Source of the DNA: Myxococcaceae bacterium
Lineage (GTDB): Bacteria > Myxococcota > Myxococcia > Myxococcales > Myxococcaceae
DNA length: 64,000 bases
Reading direction: 5' to 3'
Assembly (NCBI GenBank): GCA_016926755.1
Contig: JAFGNZ010000331.1
Span: forward strand, 1-64,000
Both the position numbers and the translations under genes were made by a program. Below, one piece after another: positions 54,901 through 62,055 of the stretch. The notes below the pieces were generated by a model that ran no database searches, had not been told where the DNA came from, and worked only from the letters and a program-made list of their open reading frames with translations. Every line of letters begins with the position of its first letter. Within the stretch, counting starts at the first letter, position 1.

Positions 54901-56742
54901 CTGGCGCGGCTCATCTCCCCGGTCATCGCCTTCCTGGCCGACTACCTCGGCCTGGGCGGTCTGCCCGACCGCATCCGCGGCACCATCGAGCGGCTGCAAG
55001 GCTGGGTCGAGGGCATCCTCGACCGCGTCATCGGCTGGCTCATCTCTCAGGGCCAGCGCCTGCTGCGCGCGGTGGGCCTGGGCCGAGAGCAGAGGCCAGG
55101 CGCGGGCGCGGCGGCCGGCGACACCGAGCTGGGCGAGACGGTGCGCTTCCGTGCCGAAGGCGAGTCCCACCGGATGTGGGTCGACGTTCAGGGCGGGCGG
55201 GCGACGTTGATGATCGCCAGCACAGAGATGACGCTGGCCCAACGCCTGGAGAACTGGCAGAGCCGGCTCGGAACGCTGCCAGAGCAGAAGCCACCCGAAG
55301 ATACTTCGCCGGGAGATCCGCCGCGCCGGCGTGCCGCGAACCTGCTGCAGCAGGCGGACATTCGCCTTCGCTCGGCGGACCAGCTCGCTGACGGGCTCGC
55401 GGAGCAGCGGCGCACCACGGCGGCGAACCCCGCCGCGGCGCCCGCCACTCCCCTGGACGACAACGTCCTGGAGCAGCAGGAGCATGATCTCGCGGCGGTG
55501 GTCAGCGAGCTGTTCGAGCTGTTCGGCGACAGGCCCCGCCTGTCGGCCCGCTTCCAGCGGGAGCTCACGCGGGTGCACCGCTCGATCAACGACCAGGTGG
55601 TGCGGTCCCTCCCGACGCTGGAGCAGGAGACCGCGGGCACTGCCATCCCGAACTGGGGAGCCCTGCAGGGCCACCTGCGAACCCGCTCCCCGGCCGCGCA
55701 GGCCCTCTCCAACCCGCTCACCCAGGACGATAAAAACCCCTTCGGAAAGTACGCCCATACCCACCAGGCCATGCCGCAGCTGCGCCTCGCCATCGAGGAG
55801 GCCCAGAGGCGCCCCAACCCGCCTCCCGGAGTGCCGAGCGAAGATGTGGCGCCAGAGGATTGGCTCAAGCCTCGCAAGCGGTCCCTGAACGAGGCCAAGG
55901 CGCCCTACGCCCAGGCCAAGGACACACTGGCGAACGAGGTCTTCGACGGCTCGCACGAGCCGACGGCCAATGCCGCGCTCAAGGCCGCCTTCCTGACGGC
56001 GTTCGAGGAGGCTCCTCCCCCGGCGGACCCTCGGCTGCAGGCCGCCTTCCCCAGCCCGGCCACCACGGTCAACAGGCTGATCACCATCATCCGCGGCGGC
56101 ACGGTCGGCGCGGTCAACCTGGCCCTGCTGAAAACGCTCTGCTACGACCGGGAGGCCGGCGTGACGAACCGGACCTTCCTCGCGGGACGGCTCCGCGACG
56201 CCACCTCGGACATGCACGAGTGGATCCCGGTCAGCCGGGTCATGGACATGGTCGAGCGAGACGTGGCCAGCGCCGTGGAAGGCCTGGTCAACCCCTGCCG
56301 CTGGATCAAGCTCCAGCACCACCTGCGCACCGATACGGAGCACCTCATCTACAAACCCTCGATGAGCTCCCGGCCTTTGTCGTACCTGAACGCCCCCTAC
56401 ACCGTGCTCCAAGGCCACGTCGGCTCAACCCGCCTCGACATGCCCGGCGCACTCAGGTCCGAGCAGGCGGGCAACTTCCACAGCGCGCTCTTCGACGTGG
56501 TCGACACGGCCATGCGCGAGAACGCCACCGTCGAGCAGGTCATCGCCCGCCTCAAGGCGAAGTGTGAGGAGTGGATCTGGGATGGGACGCCGCCCGACCC
56601 TCCCATCCATCCCCGCCAGGTCCTTTGGAGTGGAGAGAACATTTCCGCGCGACTGCCAGCCGTGTCCAGGCTCCAGCGGATGAGGCTCAGCCGTATGCTG
56701 CGGGACTTCGACAACGCGCTCGCGGCAGTCGACAGGTCCTGA
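51958..56742 (+). CDS. Giant eCIS payload candidate with unrecognised C-terminal domain
   Basis: The 1594-aa protein directly follows the ATPase. Residues 1-270 are low-complexity Ala/Pro/Ser/Arg, the type of N-terminus that acts as a packaging signal in eCIS cargo. Residues ~285-620 are helical and acidic. Residues ~700-1045 contain a hydrophobic helical module (DDPLGFAGKLLSAVGDGFKL, LIEWLFAGLAGVGVQIPRDL, LGGLPDRIRGTIERLQG) that I have seen in proteins with eCIS-core domains. The C-terminal ~540 residues are different: a stretch with MHEWIPVSRVMDMV (His1420, Glu1421), WIKLQHHLRTDTEHLIYKP and a Cys-containing end. No HExxH motif, signal peptide or known toxin domain was seen. It is probably the main toxin, activity unknown. 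ATG 51958 follows GAGG. Confidence 0.7.
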   Translation: METRRSRSPAQSAAQRTSATPARAERRGPTRMPSPSVSQTAEVIRQAPRPTVPSAASRASTASSTTARPREAPAAPRTAAAAPAPVPIASAPPAAQPATAPARTPAAARATAATAAGAAPATARGATAGAAPSARATPPSARAMPAAQQAPALSEGPSAPGLSPAPASARAAAPAPAAAASPASAAPAASAAPAVSAPPAAAAQAPAALRVEAPAPEQGRPARGGARGGAEGSIGAGGGAGAAGAAAARGGGAGAELLMPEPPETLSPTAQARVAAVQSRASATASTQAALPAADEQVEDARQAVTTPVEERAARAQSALVEALGQQPEPSPEIEALCERIREVIRNKRPPDEDSLVEAQPEEMAREAGSEVGQGVQGEVNNVQGSYEGMQQEPAPTEAAPREELPPPPEAAAAAPIQATQATPEPVPAENTSLEADVAANRQRMDQAGMSSEPAQLVQTGPVAEARRAQGELEQTAAEEPAQVQARQAAALNAARGDMAQLQESALEALRSSRSRTTSGARAQQGSMVGSEEQMRAQASSRSQAIFDEAQRRVDALLQPLSDTAMRRWDTGIERLSNEFKSSLRRVAEYIEERHSGVLGTLVSGADYLFGLPRWITQEYDRAEQAFGDGACDLARDISREVNGVIATCEALIEQARADIAQVFSQLPASLQEWAATEQARLGQSLDGLRDNARRQRDQFNQQLVQRASQAVQEVRQEIHGLRQRARGLVGRIADAVNAFLQDPARFIIEGLLSLLGIQPSAFWAVVARIRQVISDIADDPLGFAGKLLSAVGDGFKLFFDNVGSHLLRGLIEWLFAGLAGVGVQIPRDLSLKSIITFFLQLMGISWERIRRLLARRIGERNVALLERAWSLISTLIQQGPAGIFEMIKDRLNPREILDQVLTAARDALIEMVITRVTARILMLFNPVGAILQAIEAIYRVLKWLFQNAARIFSLIETVVNGIADILRGNTAGMARAVEQALARLISPVIAFLADYLGLGGLPDRIRGTIERLQGWVEGILDRVIGWLISQGQRLLRAVGLGREQRPGAGAAAGDTELGETVRFRAEGESHRMWVDVQGGRATLMIASTEMTLAQRLENWQSRLGTLPEQKPPEDTSPGDPPRRRAANLLQQADIRLRSADQLADGLAEQRRTTAANPAAAPATPLDDNVLEQQEHDLAAVVSELFELFGDRPRLSARFQRELTRVHRSINDQVVRSLPTLEQETAGTAIPNWGALQGHLRTRSPAAQALSNPLTQDDKNPFGKYAHTHQAMPQLRLAIEEAQRRPNPPPGVPSEDVAPEDWLKPRKRSLNEAKAPYAQAKDTLANEVFDGSHEPTANAALKAAFLTAFEEAPPPADPRLQAAFPSPATTVNRLITIIRGGTVGAVNLALLKTLCYDREAGVTNRTFLAGRLRDATSDMHEWIPVSRVMDMVERDVASAVEGLVNPCRWIKLQHHLRTDTEHLIYKPSMSSRPLSYLNAPYTVLQGHVGSTRLDMPGALRSEQAGNFHSALFDVVDTAMRENATVEQVIARLKAKCEEWIWDGTPPDPPIHPRQVLWSGENISARLPAVSRLQRMRLSRMLRDFDNALAAVDRS

Positions 56743-56772
56743 GGGCCCGGTCGCAGGCCGCGCTCGAGGAAC

Positions 56773-58170
56773 ATGACCATGAACTTCAGCCCTTCGGATC
56801 CAGGCGTCGCCGCCGCACTCGCTTCGGCGCTCGGGCATGGGGTCCCCTTCTCGGAGGCGGAGTGCGCGGCCCTGGAAGGCCCGCTCACCGTGCTGCACGC
56901 CCGGGACGTCTCGGAGCTGCGCCATTGCACCGGGCTGCGGCACCTGGAGCTCATCGCCTCGGAGCTCCGAGATGCCTCCGCGCTGGCCCCCCTGAAGGGG
57001 CTGCGCCACCTGAGCATCATCGCGACACCGCTCGAGTCGCTGGCTCCCCTCCAGGCGCTCACGGCGCTCGAGCACCTGACGCTCAACTTCACCCATGTCC
57101 AGGATGCAACTCCCCTCACCGCCATGCCGGCGCTGCGGCGGGCGGAGCTGCATGGCAACCCCCTGACCAAGGAGAGCTTCTCGCTGGTGGCGCGCCAGCT
57201 CTCCGGAGCGTCCGCGCCCCGGGAGGGGAGCCAGCTCCGGGCGCTGCCCCCGCTGCGCGAGGACTGGGAGGCCACGCGCGTGCTGTGGGACCATGGCATT
57301 CGCGCAGGCATCGCCCGCATCGACTTCCGCTGGTGGCACCTGGTGAGCCCGGGGCTGCCCCGCCTGACCGCGGGGCCTTGTGATGCCGTTCGTCACGACC
57401 CGCTCGTCCTCAGCCAGTCGGTCCAGAGCAACCCCTCGTTGACGCTGGAGGCCATCTTCCAGCAGGCCCTCACGTTCAGCGACGCGCCACCTCACATCGG
57501 CGCCTCCCAGCTGAGGAGCCGGCGCCCCTGGGGCGGCAGCGCCGAGGCGGCCACGTGGGTGCGAGACAGCGCGCTGGACGAGGAGACGAAGGCGGGGCTC
57601 CTCCAGTTCATCTCCCGCTTCCCCACGCTCACCTTCTACCGGGAGGAGCCGGAGCTGCTGGACGAGATCGCGGCGGAGTCACAGGTGCAGCTCCCCTCGT
57701 GGCTGCGCGAGATACGGCCAACCCTGGCGTGGGTCCAGCCGGACCAGAGGCCGTCGGACGTCGTGGCGCGATTCCAGCGCTTCGACTTCCCGAGGAGCAC
57801 GACCCCGGAGCCAGAGCGGCGCTGGTACGCCCTCGAGCCTGGGCGCTTCAGCGGGAGGGAAGACGAGGCGCTCCTGAGATCCATGAACCTGGTGAACGTA
57901 GGCACCTCCGACGACATGCTCTGGTCGCAGCTGCTCGTGCGGACCGACGCGCCGGAGGATCACTCCATCCTCGACTTCGCCCTGGAGATGTTCCGAGACC
58001 TCCAGAGGGAGGGGAGCGACCCACGGGGCACACTGAGCCGCGTGTTCACCTCCTACGGCTCCATGCTGGCCGCCATCGACGCGATCCGGCTGGGCCGCAA
58101 GAAGCAGCCGATCCTCGCCGTCCAGGAGCCGGGCCCCCCCCCCACCAACAAGGAGCCCCATGTCCGCTGA
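56773..58170 (+). CDS. LRR plus SMI1/KNR4-like protein, candidate immunity protein
   Basis: The 465-aa protein has about four leucine-rich repeats at residues 40-135 (LRHLELIASELRDASALAPL, LRHLSIIATPLESLAPLQAL, LEHLTLNFTHVQDATPLTAM). From about residue 288 a segment resembles the SMI1/KNR4 superfamily (EEPELLDEIAAESQVQLPSWLREIRPTLAWV), which is common among immunity proteins of polymorphic toxins. It starts 30 bp after the giant payload gene and has no signal peptide. Immunity to that protein is inferred from family and position; it could also be payload. ATG 56773 follows GAGGA, with a second ATG two codons later. Confidence 0.6.
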   Translation: MTMNFSPSDPGVAAALASALGHGVPFSEAECAALEGPLTVLHARDVSELRHCTGLRHLELIASELRDASALAPLKGLRHLSIIATPLESLAPLQALTALEHLTLNFTHVQDATPLTAMPALRRAELHGNPLTKESFSLVARQLSGASAPREGSQLRALPPLREDWEATRVLWDHGIRAGIARIDFRWWHLVSPGLPRLTAGPCDAVRHDPLVLSQSVQSNPSLTLEAIFQQALTFSDAPPHIGASQLRSRRPWGGSAEAATWVRDSALDEETKAGLLQFISRFPTLTFYREEPELLDEIAAESQVQLPSWLREIRPTLAWVQPDQRPSDVVARFQRFDFPRSTTPEPERRWYALEPGRFSGREDEALLRSMNLVNVGTSDDMLWSQLLVRTDAPEDHSILDFALEMFRDLQREGSDPRGTLSRVFTSYGSMLAAIDAIRLGRKKQPILAVQEPGPPPTNKEPHVR

Positions 58171-59065
58171 TCGTCCTGGCTCCCCCGCTCCCGCCCCCAC
58201 CCCCTCCACGAGCGCCCGCGCACCGGCCCCCCTGCGCAACAAGCGCTTCGTCGGACAGGCGGGGCTGGCGGAGGTGCTCGCCGGACGGAGCACGCTCGGC
58301 CCCGGCGCTCGGGGGACGGCGGTGCGCGCCGTGCAGCAGGCGCTGATCGACATGGGCTTCAGCCTGCCCGGGGGCGCGGATGGGGCCTTCGGTGGACAGT
58401 CCGCCAAGGCCCTTCGCAACTTCCAGGTGCATGCCCGGTCCGCCTTCCCCGAGGTGCAGCGCACCGGCGTGGTGGGCTCCGCCACCCTGCGAGCCCTTGA
58501 CGCGCTGGCCCCTGCGCCGAAGAAGCTCGGGCAGCTCCAGCACCTCCCCGTGCCTCGCTACGAGGGCACCTCGGTGCGCGTGGTGGTGGTGAAGGACGAG
58601 CACCGCACCTTCCTCTTCGACACGCAGGGGCAGGTGCAGGCCATCTATGGCAACGCCGTGGGCGCGCGCAGCACCCCCACTGACAAGGGCCTGAAGAAGG
58701 TGACAGGCAAGCTCGGCAAGGCGGAGGCCGAGGCGCTGGGCCGCAAGCTCTGGGGCGCCCCTGTCTATGGGCCGCGCCTCATCGACCTGTCGTGGGCGGA
58801 TGGCTCGCGCTCCGGCGAGGAGCTCCACGGCACCCACGCCGCCACCAGCCTGGGCGAGGATGTCTCCCACGGGTGCATCCGCCACGGCAACGCGGACATC
58901 CTGGCCCTCTATGAGGCCCTCCAGCTCGGGGACTGGGTGGCCGTCGTCGACACCGTGAAGGATCCGCGCCTCGGCCCCGAGGGGAGCGCTCCTGGCAGCT
59001 CGCCCGACCGCCCGGCGGCCGTGGCCTCGCGCGGCGGCAGCGCTGGAGGCGGCACCCCAGGATGA
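58160..59065 (+). CDS. L,D-transpeptidase (YkuD) with peptidoglycan-binding domain, no signal peptide
   Basis: The 301-aa protein starts with about 28 Pro/Ala/Ser/Thr-rich residues, then a PG_binding_1-like domain (LGPGARGTAVRAVQQALIDMGFSLPGGADGAFG, residues ~46-120) and a YkuD catalytic domain. The active-site motif SHGCIRHGN puts the catalytic Cys at residue 239. It should act on peptidoglycan meso-DAP/D-Ala peptides. No signal peptide or membrane helix exists, which is odd for a cell-wall enzyme unless the eCIS delivers it. ATG 58160 follows AAGGAG and overlaps the previous gene by 11 bp. It is the last gene of the operon. Confidence 0.8.
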   Translation: MSADRPGSPAPAPTPSTSARAPAPLRNKRFVGQAGLAEVLAGRSTLGPGARGTAVRAVQQALIDMGFSLPGGADGAFGGQSAKALRNFQVHARSAFPEVQRTGVVGSATLRALDALAPAPKKLGQLQHLPVPRYEGTSVRVVVVKDEHRTFLFDTQGQVQAIYGNAVGARSTPTDKGLKKVTGKLGKAEAEALGRKLWGAPVYGPRLIDLSWADGSRSGEELHGTHAATSLGEDVSHGCIRHGNADILALYEALQLGDWVAVVDTVKDPRLGPEGSAPGSSPDRPAAVASRGGSAGGGTPG

Positions 59066-59132
59066 GCAGAGCCGGGGCCAACTCACGGAGTTTCAACCAC
59101 CTGGCGGTTCCGAAAAAAAAGATCGTTCGGCG

Positions 59133-59159
59133 TGTCGATCTCGCGGCTCCTCATTCGAC
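59133..59159 (+). promoter_or_regulatory. Candidate ECF42-type promoter
   Basis: TGTCGA (59133-59138), a 17-bp spacer and CGAC (59156-59159) match the reported ECF42 target motif (TGTCGA at -35, CGA/TC at -10, from memory). It lies 25 bp before the DGPF gene, the usual ECF42 target. An A8 tract at 59113-59120 precedes it. Confidence 0.6.
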
Positions 59160-59184
59160 GCAGGAGTAGAAAGGAGACACAACG

Positions 59185-59616
59185 ATGCGATTCATGGTGA
59201 TCGTCAGGGCCAACAAGACGTCAGAGGCGGGAGTCCTCCCGGACGAGAAGCTCCTGACCGAGATGGGGAAGTACAACGAAGAGCTGGTGAAGGCCGGCGT
59301 GCTGGTCGCGGGCGAGGGTCTCCACCCCAGCTCGAAGGGCGCGCGCGTCAGGTTCTCGGGAGCGCAGCGGACCGTGATCGACGGGCCCTTCGCCGAAACC
59401 AAGGAGCTGATCGCCGGCTTCTGGATCTTCAACGTGAAGTCGAAGGAAGAGGCGATCGAGTGGGTCAAGCGCTGCCCCAACCCCACCGGCGAGGAGTCCG
59501 AGATCGAGATCCGCCAGGTGGTCGAAATGGAGGACTTCGCGCCGAGCGATCCCTCGGGCAAGCTCCGGGAGCAGGAGAAGCAGCTCCGCGCGCTCACCGA
59601 GGCGCGGCGCCGTTAA
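59185..59616 (+). CDS. DGPF/YciI-like protein, partner of ECF42 sigma factor
   Basis: The 143-aa protein has the YciI/DGPF fold: MRFMVIVRANKTSEAGVLPD at the start and the diagnostic DGPFAETKELIAGFWIF near residue 65. DGPF proteins are the conserved genomic partners and targets of ECF42 sigma factors. GAAAGGAG precedes ATG 59185, and an ECF42-like promoter lies just upstream. The sigma factor gene follows 55 bp later. Its biochemical role is unknown. Confidence 0.85.
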   Translation: MRFMVIVRANKTSEAGVLPDEKLLTEMGKYNEELVKAGVLVAGEGLHPSSKGARVRFSGAQRTVIDGPFAETKELIAGFWIFNVKSKEEAIEWVKRCPNPTGEESEIEIRQVVEMEDFAPSDPSGKLREQEKQLRALTEARRR

Positions 59617-59671
59617 CCACGGCGCGCCTCGCGCCTTGCACCGGCGACGGAAGATGCGCTAGTCGGCTGCC

Positions 59672-60943
59672 GTGACGGCATCCGACGCGCATCGCGCGAT
59701 CCACGCGGTCTGGAGAATCGAGTCGGCCAGGCTCATCGCCGGCCTCACGCGGGTCGTGCGCGACGTCGGCCTTGCCGAGGAGCTCGCGCAGGACGCGCTC
59801 GTCGCCGCGCTCGAGCAATGGCCGAAGTCGGGCGTCCCGGACAACCCGGGCGCCTGGCTCATGGCCGCCGCGAAGCACCGCGCGATCGATCAGCTCCGGC
59901 GAAGCAAGCGGCTGGAGCTCAAGCACGAGGAGCTGGGTCATGAGCTCGAGGCCCGGCGAGCGCTGGCCGCGCCGGAGCTCGACGCCGCGATCGACGAGGA
60001 CGTGGGCGATGACCTCCTGCGCCTCGTGTTCATCTCCTGCCACCCGGTGCTCTCGACCGAGGCGCGCGTCGCGCTCACGCTCCGCCTGCTCGGAGGTCTG
60101 ACGACCGAGGAGATCGCCCGCGCGTTCCTCGTCCCGGAGCCGACCGTCGCCCAGCGAATCGTCCGGGCCAAGCGGACCCTCGCCGAGGCGCGCGTCCCCT
60201 TCGAGGTCCCCCATGGAGCCGAGCTCGCCGCCCGCCTGTCGTCCGTGCTCGAGGTCATCTACCTCATCTTCAACGAGGGCTACGCGGCGACCGCCGGAGA
60301 CGACTGGATGCGCCCCGCGCTCTGCGAGGACGCGCTTCGCCTCGGCCGCATCCTGGCGGAGCTCGTCCCGAAGGAGCCGGAGGTCCACGGCCTCGTCGCG
60401 CTCATGGAGCTCCAGGCGTCGCGCGCGCGGGCGCGGATCGGCCCGTCAGGAGAGCCCATCCTGCTCCTCGATCAAAACCGCGCGCGCTGGGATCAGCTCC
60501 TCATCCGCCGGGGGCTCACGGCGCTCGATCGTGCCGAGAAGCTCGGTGGCGCGCAGGGCCCCTACGCGCTCCAGGCCGCGATCGCCGCCTGCCACGCCCG
60601 AGCCAGGACCGCGGCGGAGACGAACTGGGTGAGGATCGCGGCGCTCTACGAGAAGCTCGCCCAGGTCATGCCCTCGCCCGTGGTGGAGCTGAATCGCGCG
60701 GTCGCGCTCGGCATGGCGTTCGGTCCCGCCGCGGGCCTCGAGCTCGTCGACCAGCTCACCTCGGAGCCTTCGCTCCGGAGCTACCACCTCCTGCCGAGCG
60801 TGCGCGGAGATCTCCTCACGAAGCTCGGCCGCTTCGACGAGGCCCGCGCGGAGTTCGAGCGCGCGGCGTCACTCACGCGCAACGAACGCGAGCGCAAGCT
60901 GCTCCTCGATCGCGCCGCCGCGTGTGCCCGCTCCGCGGATTGA
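59672..60943 (+). CDS. ECF42-type RNA polymerase sigma factor with C-terminal extension
   Basis: The 423-aa protein has sigma region 2 (VGLAEELAQDALVAALEQWP, then NPGAWLMAAAKHRAIDQLRR) and region 4 (LTTEEIARAFLVPEPTVAQRIVRAKRTL). An extension of over 200 residues follows (FNEGYAATAGDDWMRPALCEDALRL, then TPR-like helices to ERASLTRNERERKLLLDRAA). ECF42 factors carry this extension, which is needed for activity in studied cases, and lack an anti-sigma gene. GTG 59672 gives the family start AHRAIHAVWRIESARLIAGL; the ribosome site is weak. It probably activates the DGPF gene beside it. Confidence 0.88.
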   Translation: MTASDAHRAIHAVWRIESARLIAGLTRVVRDVGLAEELAQDALVAALEQWPKSGVPDNPGAWLMAAAKHRAIDQLRRSKRLELKHEELGHELEARRALAAPELDAAIDEDVGDDLLRLVFISCHPVLSTEARVALTLRLLGGLTTEEIARAFLVPEPTVAQRIVRAKRTLAEARVPFEVPHGAELAARLSSVLEVIYLIFNEGYAATAGDDWMRPALCEDALRLGRILAELVPKEPEVHGLVALMELQASRARARIGPSGEPILLLDQNRARWDQLLIRRGLTALDRAEKLGGAQGPYALQAAIAACHARARTAAETNWVRIAALYEKLAQVMPSPVVELNRAVALGMAFGPAAGLELVDQLTSEPSLRSYHLLPSVRGDLLTKLGRFDEARAEFERAASLTRNERERKLLLDRAAACARSAD

Positions 60944-60984
60944 GAAAACGGGAGAACCCACAAGGCTTGAGAAAAACCTGTGGA

Positions 60985-61014
60985 GGAAACTGTTTCCCGG
61001 CAATGTGCGATAAT
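60985..61014 (+). promoter_or_regulatory. Candidate leaderless promoter with inverted repeat
   Basis: GGAAAC (60985-60990), an 18-bp spacer and GATAAT (61009-61014) lie immediately before ATG 61020. A start about 6 nt after GATAAT would put the mRNA 5' end at the ATG, and no ribosome site is visible, so the gene may be leaderless. GGAAAC-T-GTTTCC (60985-60997) is a perfect inverted repeat around one base. Confidence 0.45.
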
Positions 61015-61019
61015 AGATC

Positions 61020-61976
61020 ATGAACGTCACCAATAAACCCACCAGCTCCCAGGCTCAGCGCAGCTCTCCCACCGCCAGCCCGGCGCGTACCTCGGCGACA
61101 GGTGACGCCAGGCCGCAGGCTTCGGCCAAGGCCTCCCAGCCCCAGTCCCAGCCTCAGGATCGGTTCGACGTCCGCTCCTCCGCCCAGAACATCGCCACCC
61201 GGCTCGGCGCCAGCGCCGCCAAGGGCGTCGAGGCCATCTCCGGGCTGGGCGCCACCGGCCATCGCGGCTTGAGCGAGGCCGAGAAGACGGAGATGCGGAA
61301 GATCTACGGAGACAGCATCGACTACGACAAGGTCCAGGTCGCGCAGATGCCGCCCTGGGTCGAGAAGGCCAATGGTGGCCGCGCCTTCGTGCTCGGCAAC
61401 ACCGTCTACATGCCGAAGCAGGACTTCGAGAACCTCAACGCCACCAAGGATCAGCCCGGCAGCGCGGGCCGCTCCCTGATTGCGCACGAGATGGGCCACG
61501 TCTGGCAGTTCCAGAACAAGGGGATCGGCTACCTGCCCGAGGCCCTCTGGGCGCAGAACTTCGGGGATGCCTACAACTTCGCCAAGGCGCTGGACGAGGG
61601 CAAGGCGTTCTCGCAGATGGATCCCGAGCAGCAGGCCGAGATGATGTCGCACGCGTACGAGGACGGCTTCTTCGACGACCCGGACGCGAAGTTCGTCACC
61701 CGGCAGACCACGGAGTGGCCCTACTACGAGTCGAAGGTGATCGGCGCCAATGATCCGATCCCCGAGGGCTTCACGGACAACACGGATGCGCTTCGCGAGG
61801 CGCACCAGTACGTGCAGTCGGGAGGCCGCCCCGCCCAGTCCGCCACGCCTACGCCCGTCCCGAGGCCCACCCCGCCGGCAGCCACCCCCGAGCCACAGGG
61901 CACGCCGACCCCCGAGCCACAGGGCACGCCGACCCCCGAGCCGCGGGGCACGCCGACCCCCGTCCCCAACGACTGA
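61020..61976 (+). CDS. DUF4157/eCIS-core-like protein with HExxH motif, possible payload
   Basis: The 318-aa protein has a disordered Ser/Gln/Pro-rich N-terminus (residues 1-50), then a domain with LIAHEMGHVWQFQNKGIGYLP at residues ~153-173. HEMGH (His156, Glu157, His160) matches the zinc-metalloprotease-like HExxH of DUF4157 (eCIS-core) proteins, which end HVWQ. Residues ~270-318 are a Pro/Thr-rich tail with three TPEPQGTP units. No signal peptide is present. DUF4157 proteins are frequent eCIS payloads, and the eCIS operon ends 2 kb upstream. Proteolytic activity is inferred, not shown. Confidence 0.72.
   Translation: MNVTNKPTSSQAQRSSPTASPARTSATGDARPQASAKASQPQSQPQDRFDVRSSAQNIATRLGASAAKGVEAISGLGATGHRGLSEAEKTEMRKIYGDSIDYDKVQVAQMPPWVEKANGGRAFVLGNTVYMPKQDFENLNATKDQPGSAGRSLIAHEMGHVWQFQNKGIGYLPEALWAQNFGDAYNFAKALDEGKAFSQMDPEQQAEMMSHAYEDGFFDDPDAKFVTRQTTEWPYYESKVIGANDPIPEGFTDNTDALREAHQYVQSGGRPAQSATPTPVPRPTPPAATPEPQGTPTPEPQGTPTPEPRGTPTPVPND
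61884..61955 (+). repeat. Three tandem 24-bp repeats coding TPEPQGTP
   Basis: Units at 61884-61907, 61908-61931 and 61932-61955 are identical or differ by 2 bases, coding TPEPQGTP twice and TPEPRGTP once. They form the flexible C-terminal tail of the eCIS-core-like protein. Copy number may vary between strains. Confidence 0.85.
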
Positions 61977-62021
61977 GCCGATAGGACACGGCCTGCTTCG
62001 CCTTGACGGGTTCTGGGCTGG

Positions 62022-62048
62022 AGTTGACCCGGTCTCATCGGGTCAACT
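62022..62048. terminator. Perfect 10-bp hairpin before the zinc-finger gene
   Basis: AGTTGACCCG-GTCTCAT-CGGGTCAACT is a perfect stem-loop 46 nt after the eCIS-core-like gene and 7 nt before ATG 62056. It could end the first transcript or hide the start of the second. No T-tract follows. Confidence 0.45.
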
Positions 62049-62055
62049 GTGAGCC

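Noticed and set aside
52525-56418. Minus-strand open frame of about 1300 codons opposite the giant payload gene
   Set aside because: Same GC-driven antisense effect; the plus-strand reading has a ribosome site, domain-like segments and operon spacing.
30041-59065. Prophage interpretation of the contractile cluster
   Set aside because: No terminase, portal, capsid, integrase, lysis genes or attachment sites are present, while DUF4255, DUF5908, CIS tape measure and AAA+ ATPase are eCIS markers.
30041-59065. Type VI secretion system
   Set aside because: No TssJ, TssL, TssM, TssK or ClpV-like gene is visible; the ATPase is of the single-ring Pvc15 type.
59113-59120. A8 tract as a terminator T/A tract or slippery site
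   Set aside because: No stem precedes it and it is outside any coding frame; it more likely lies upstream of the ECF42-type promoter.
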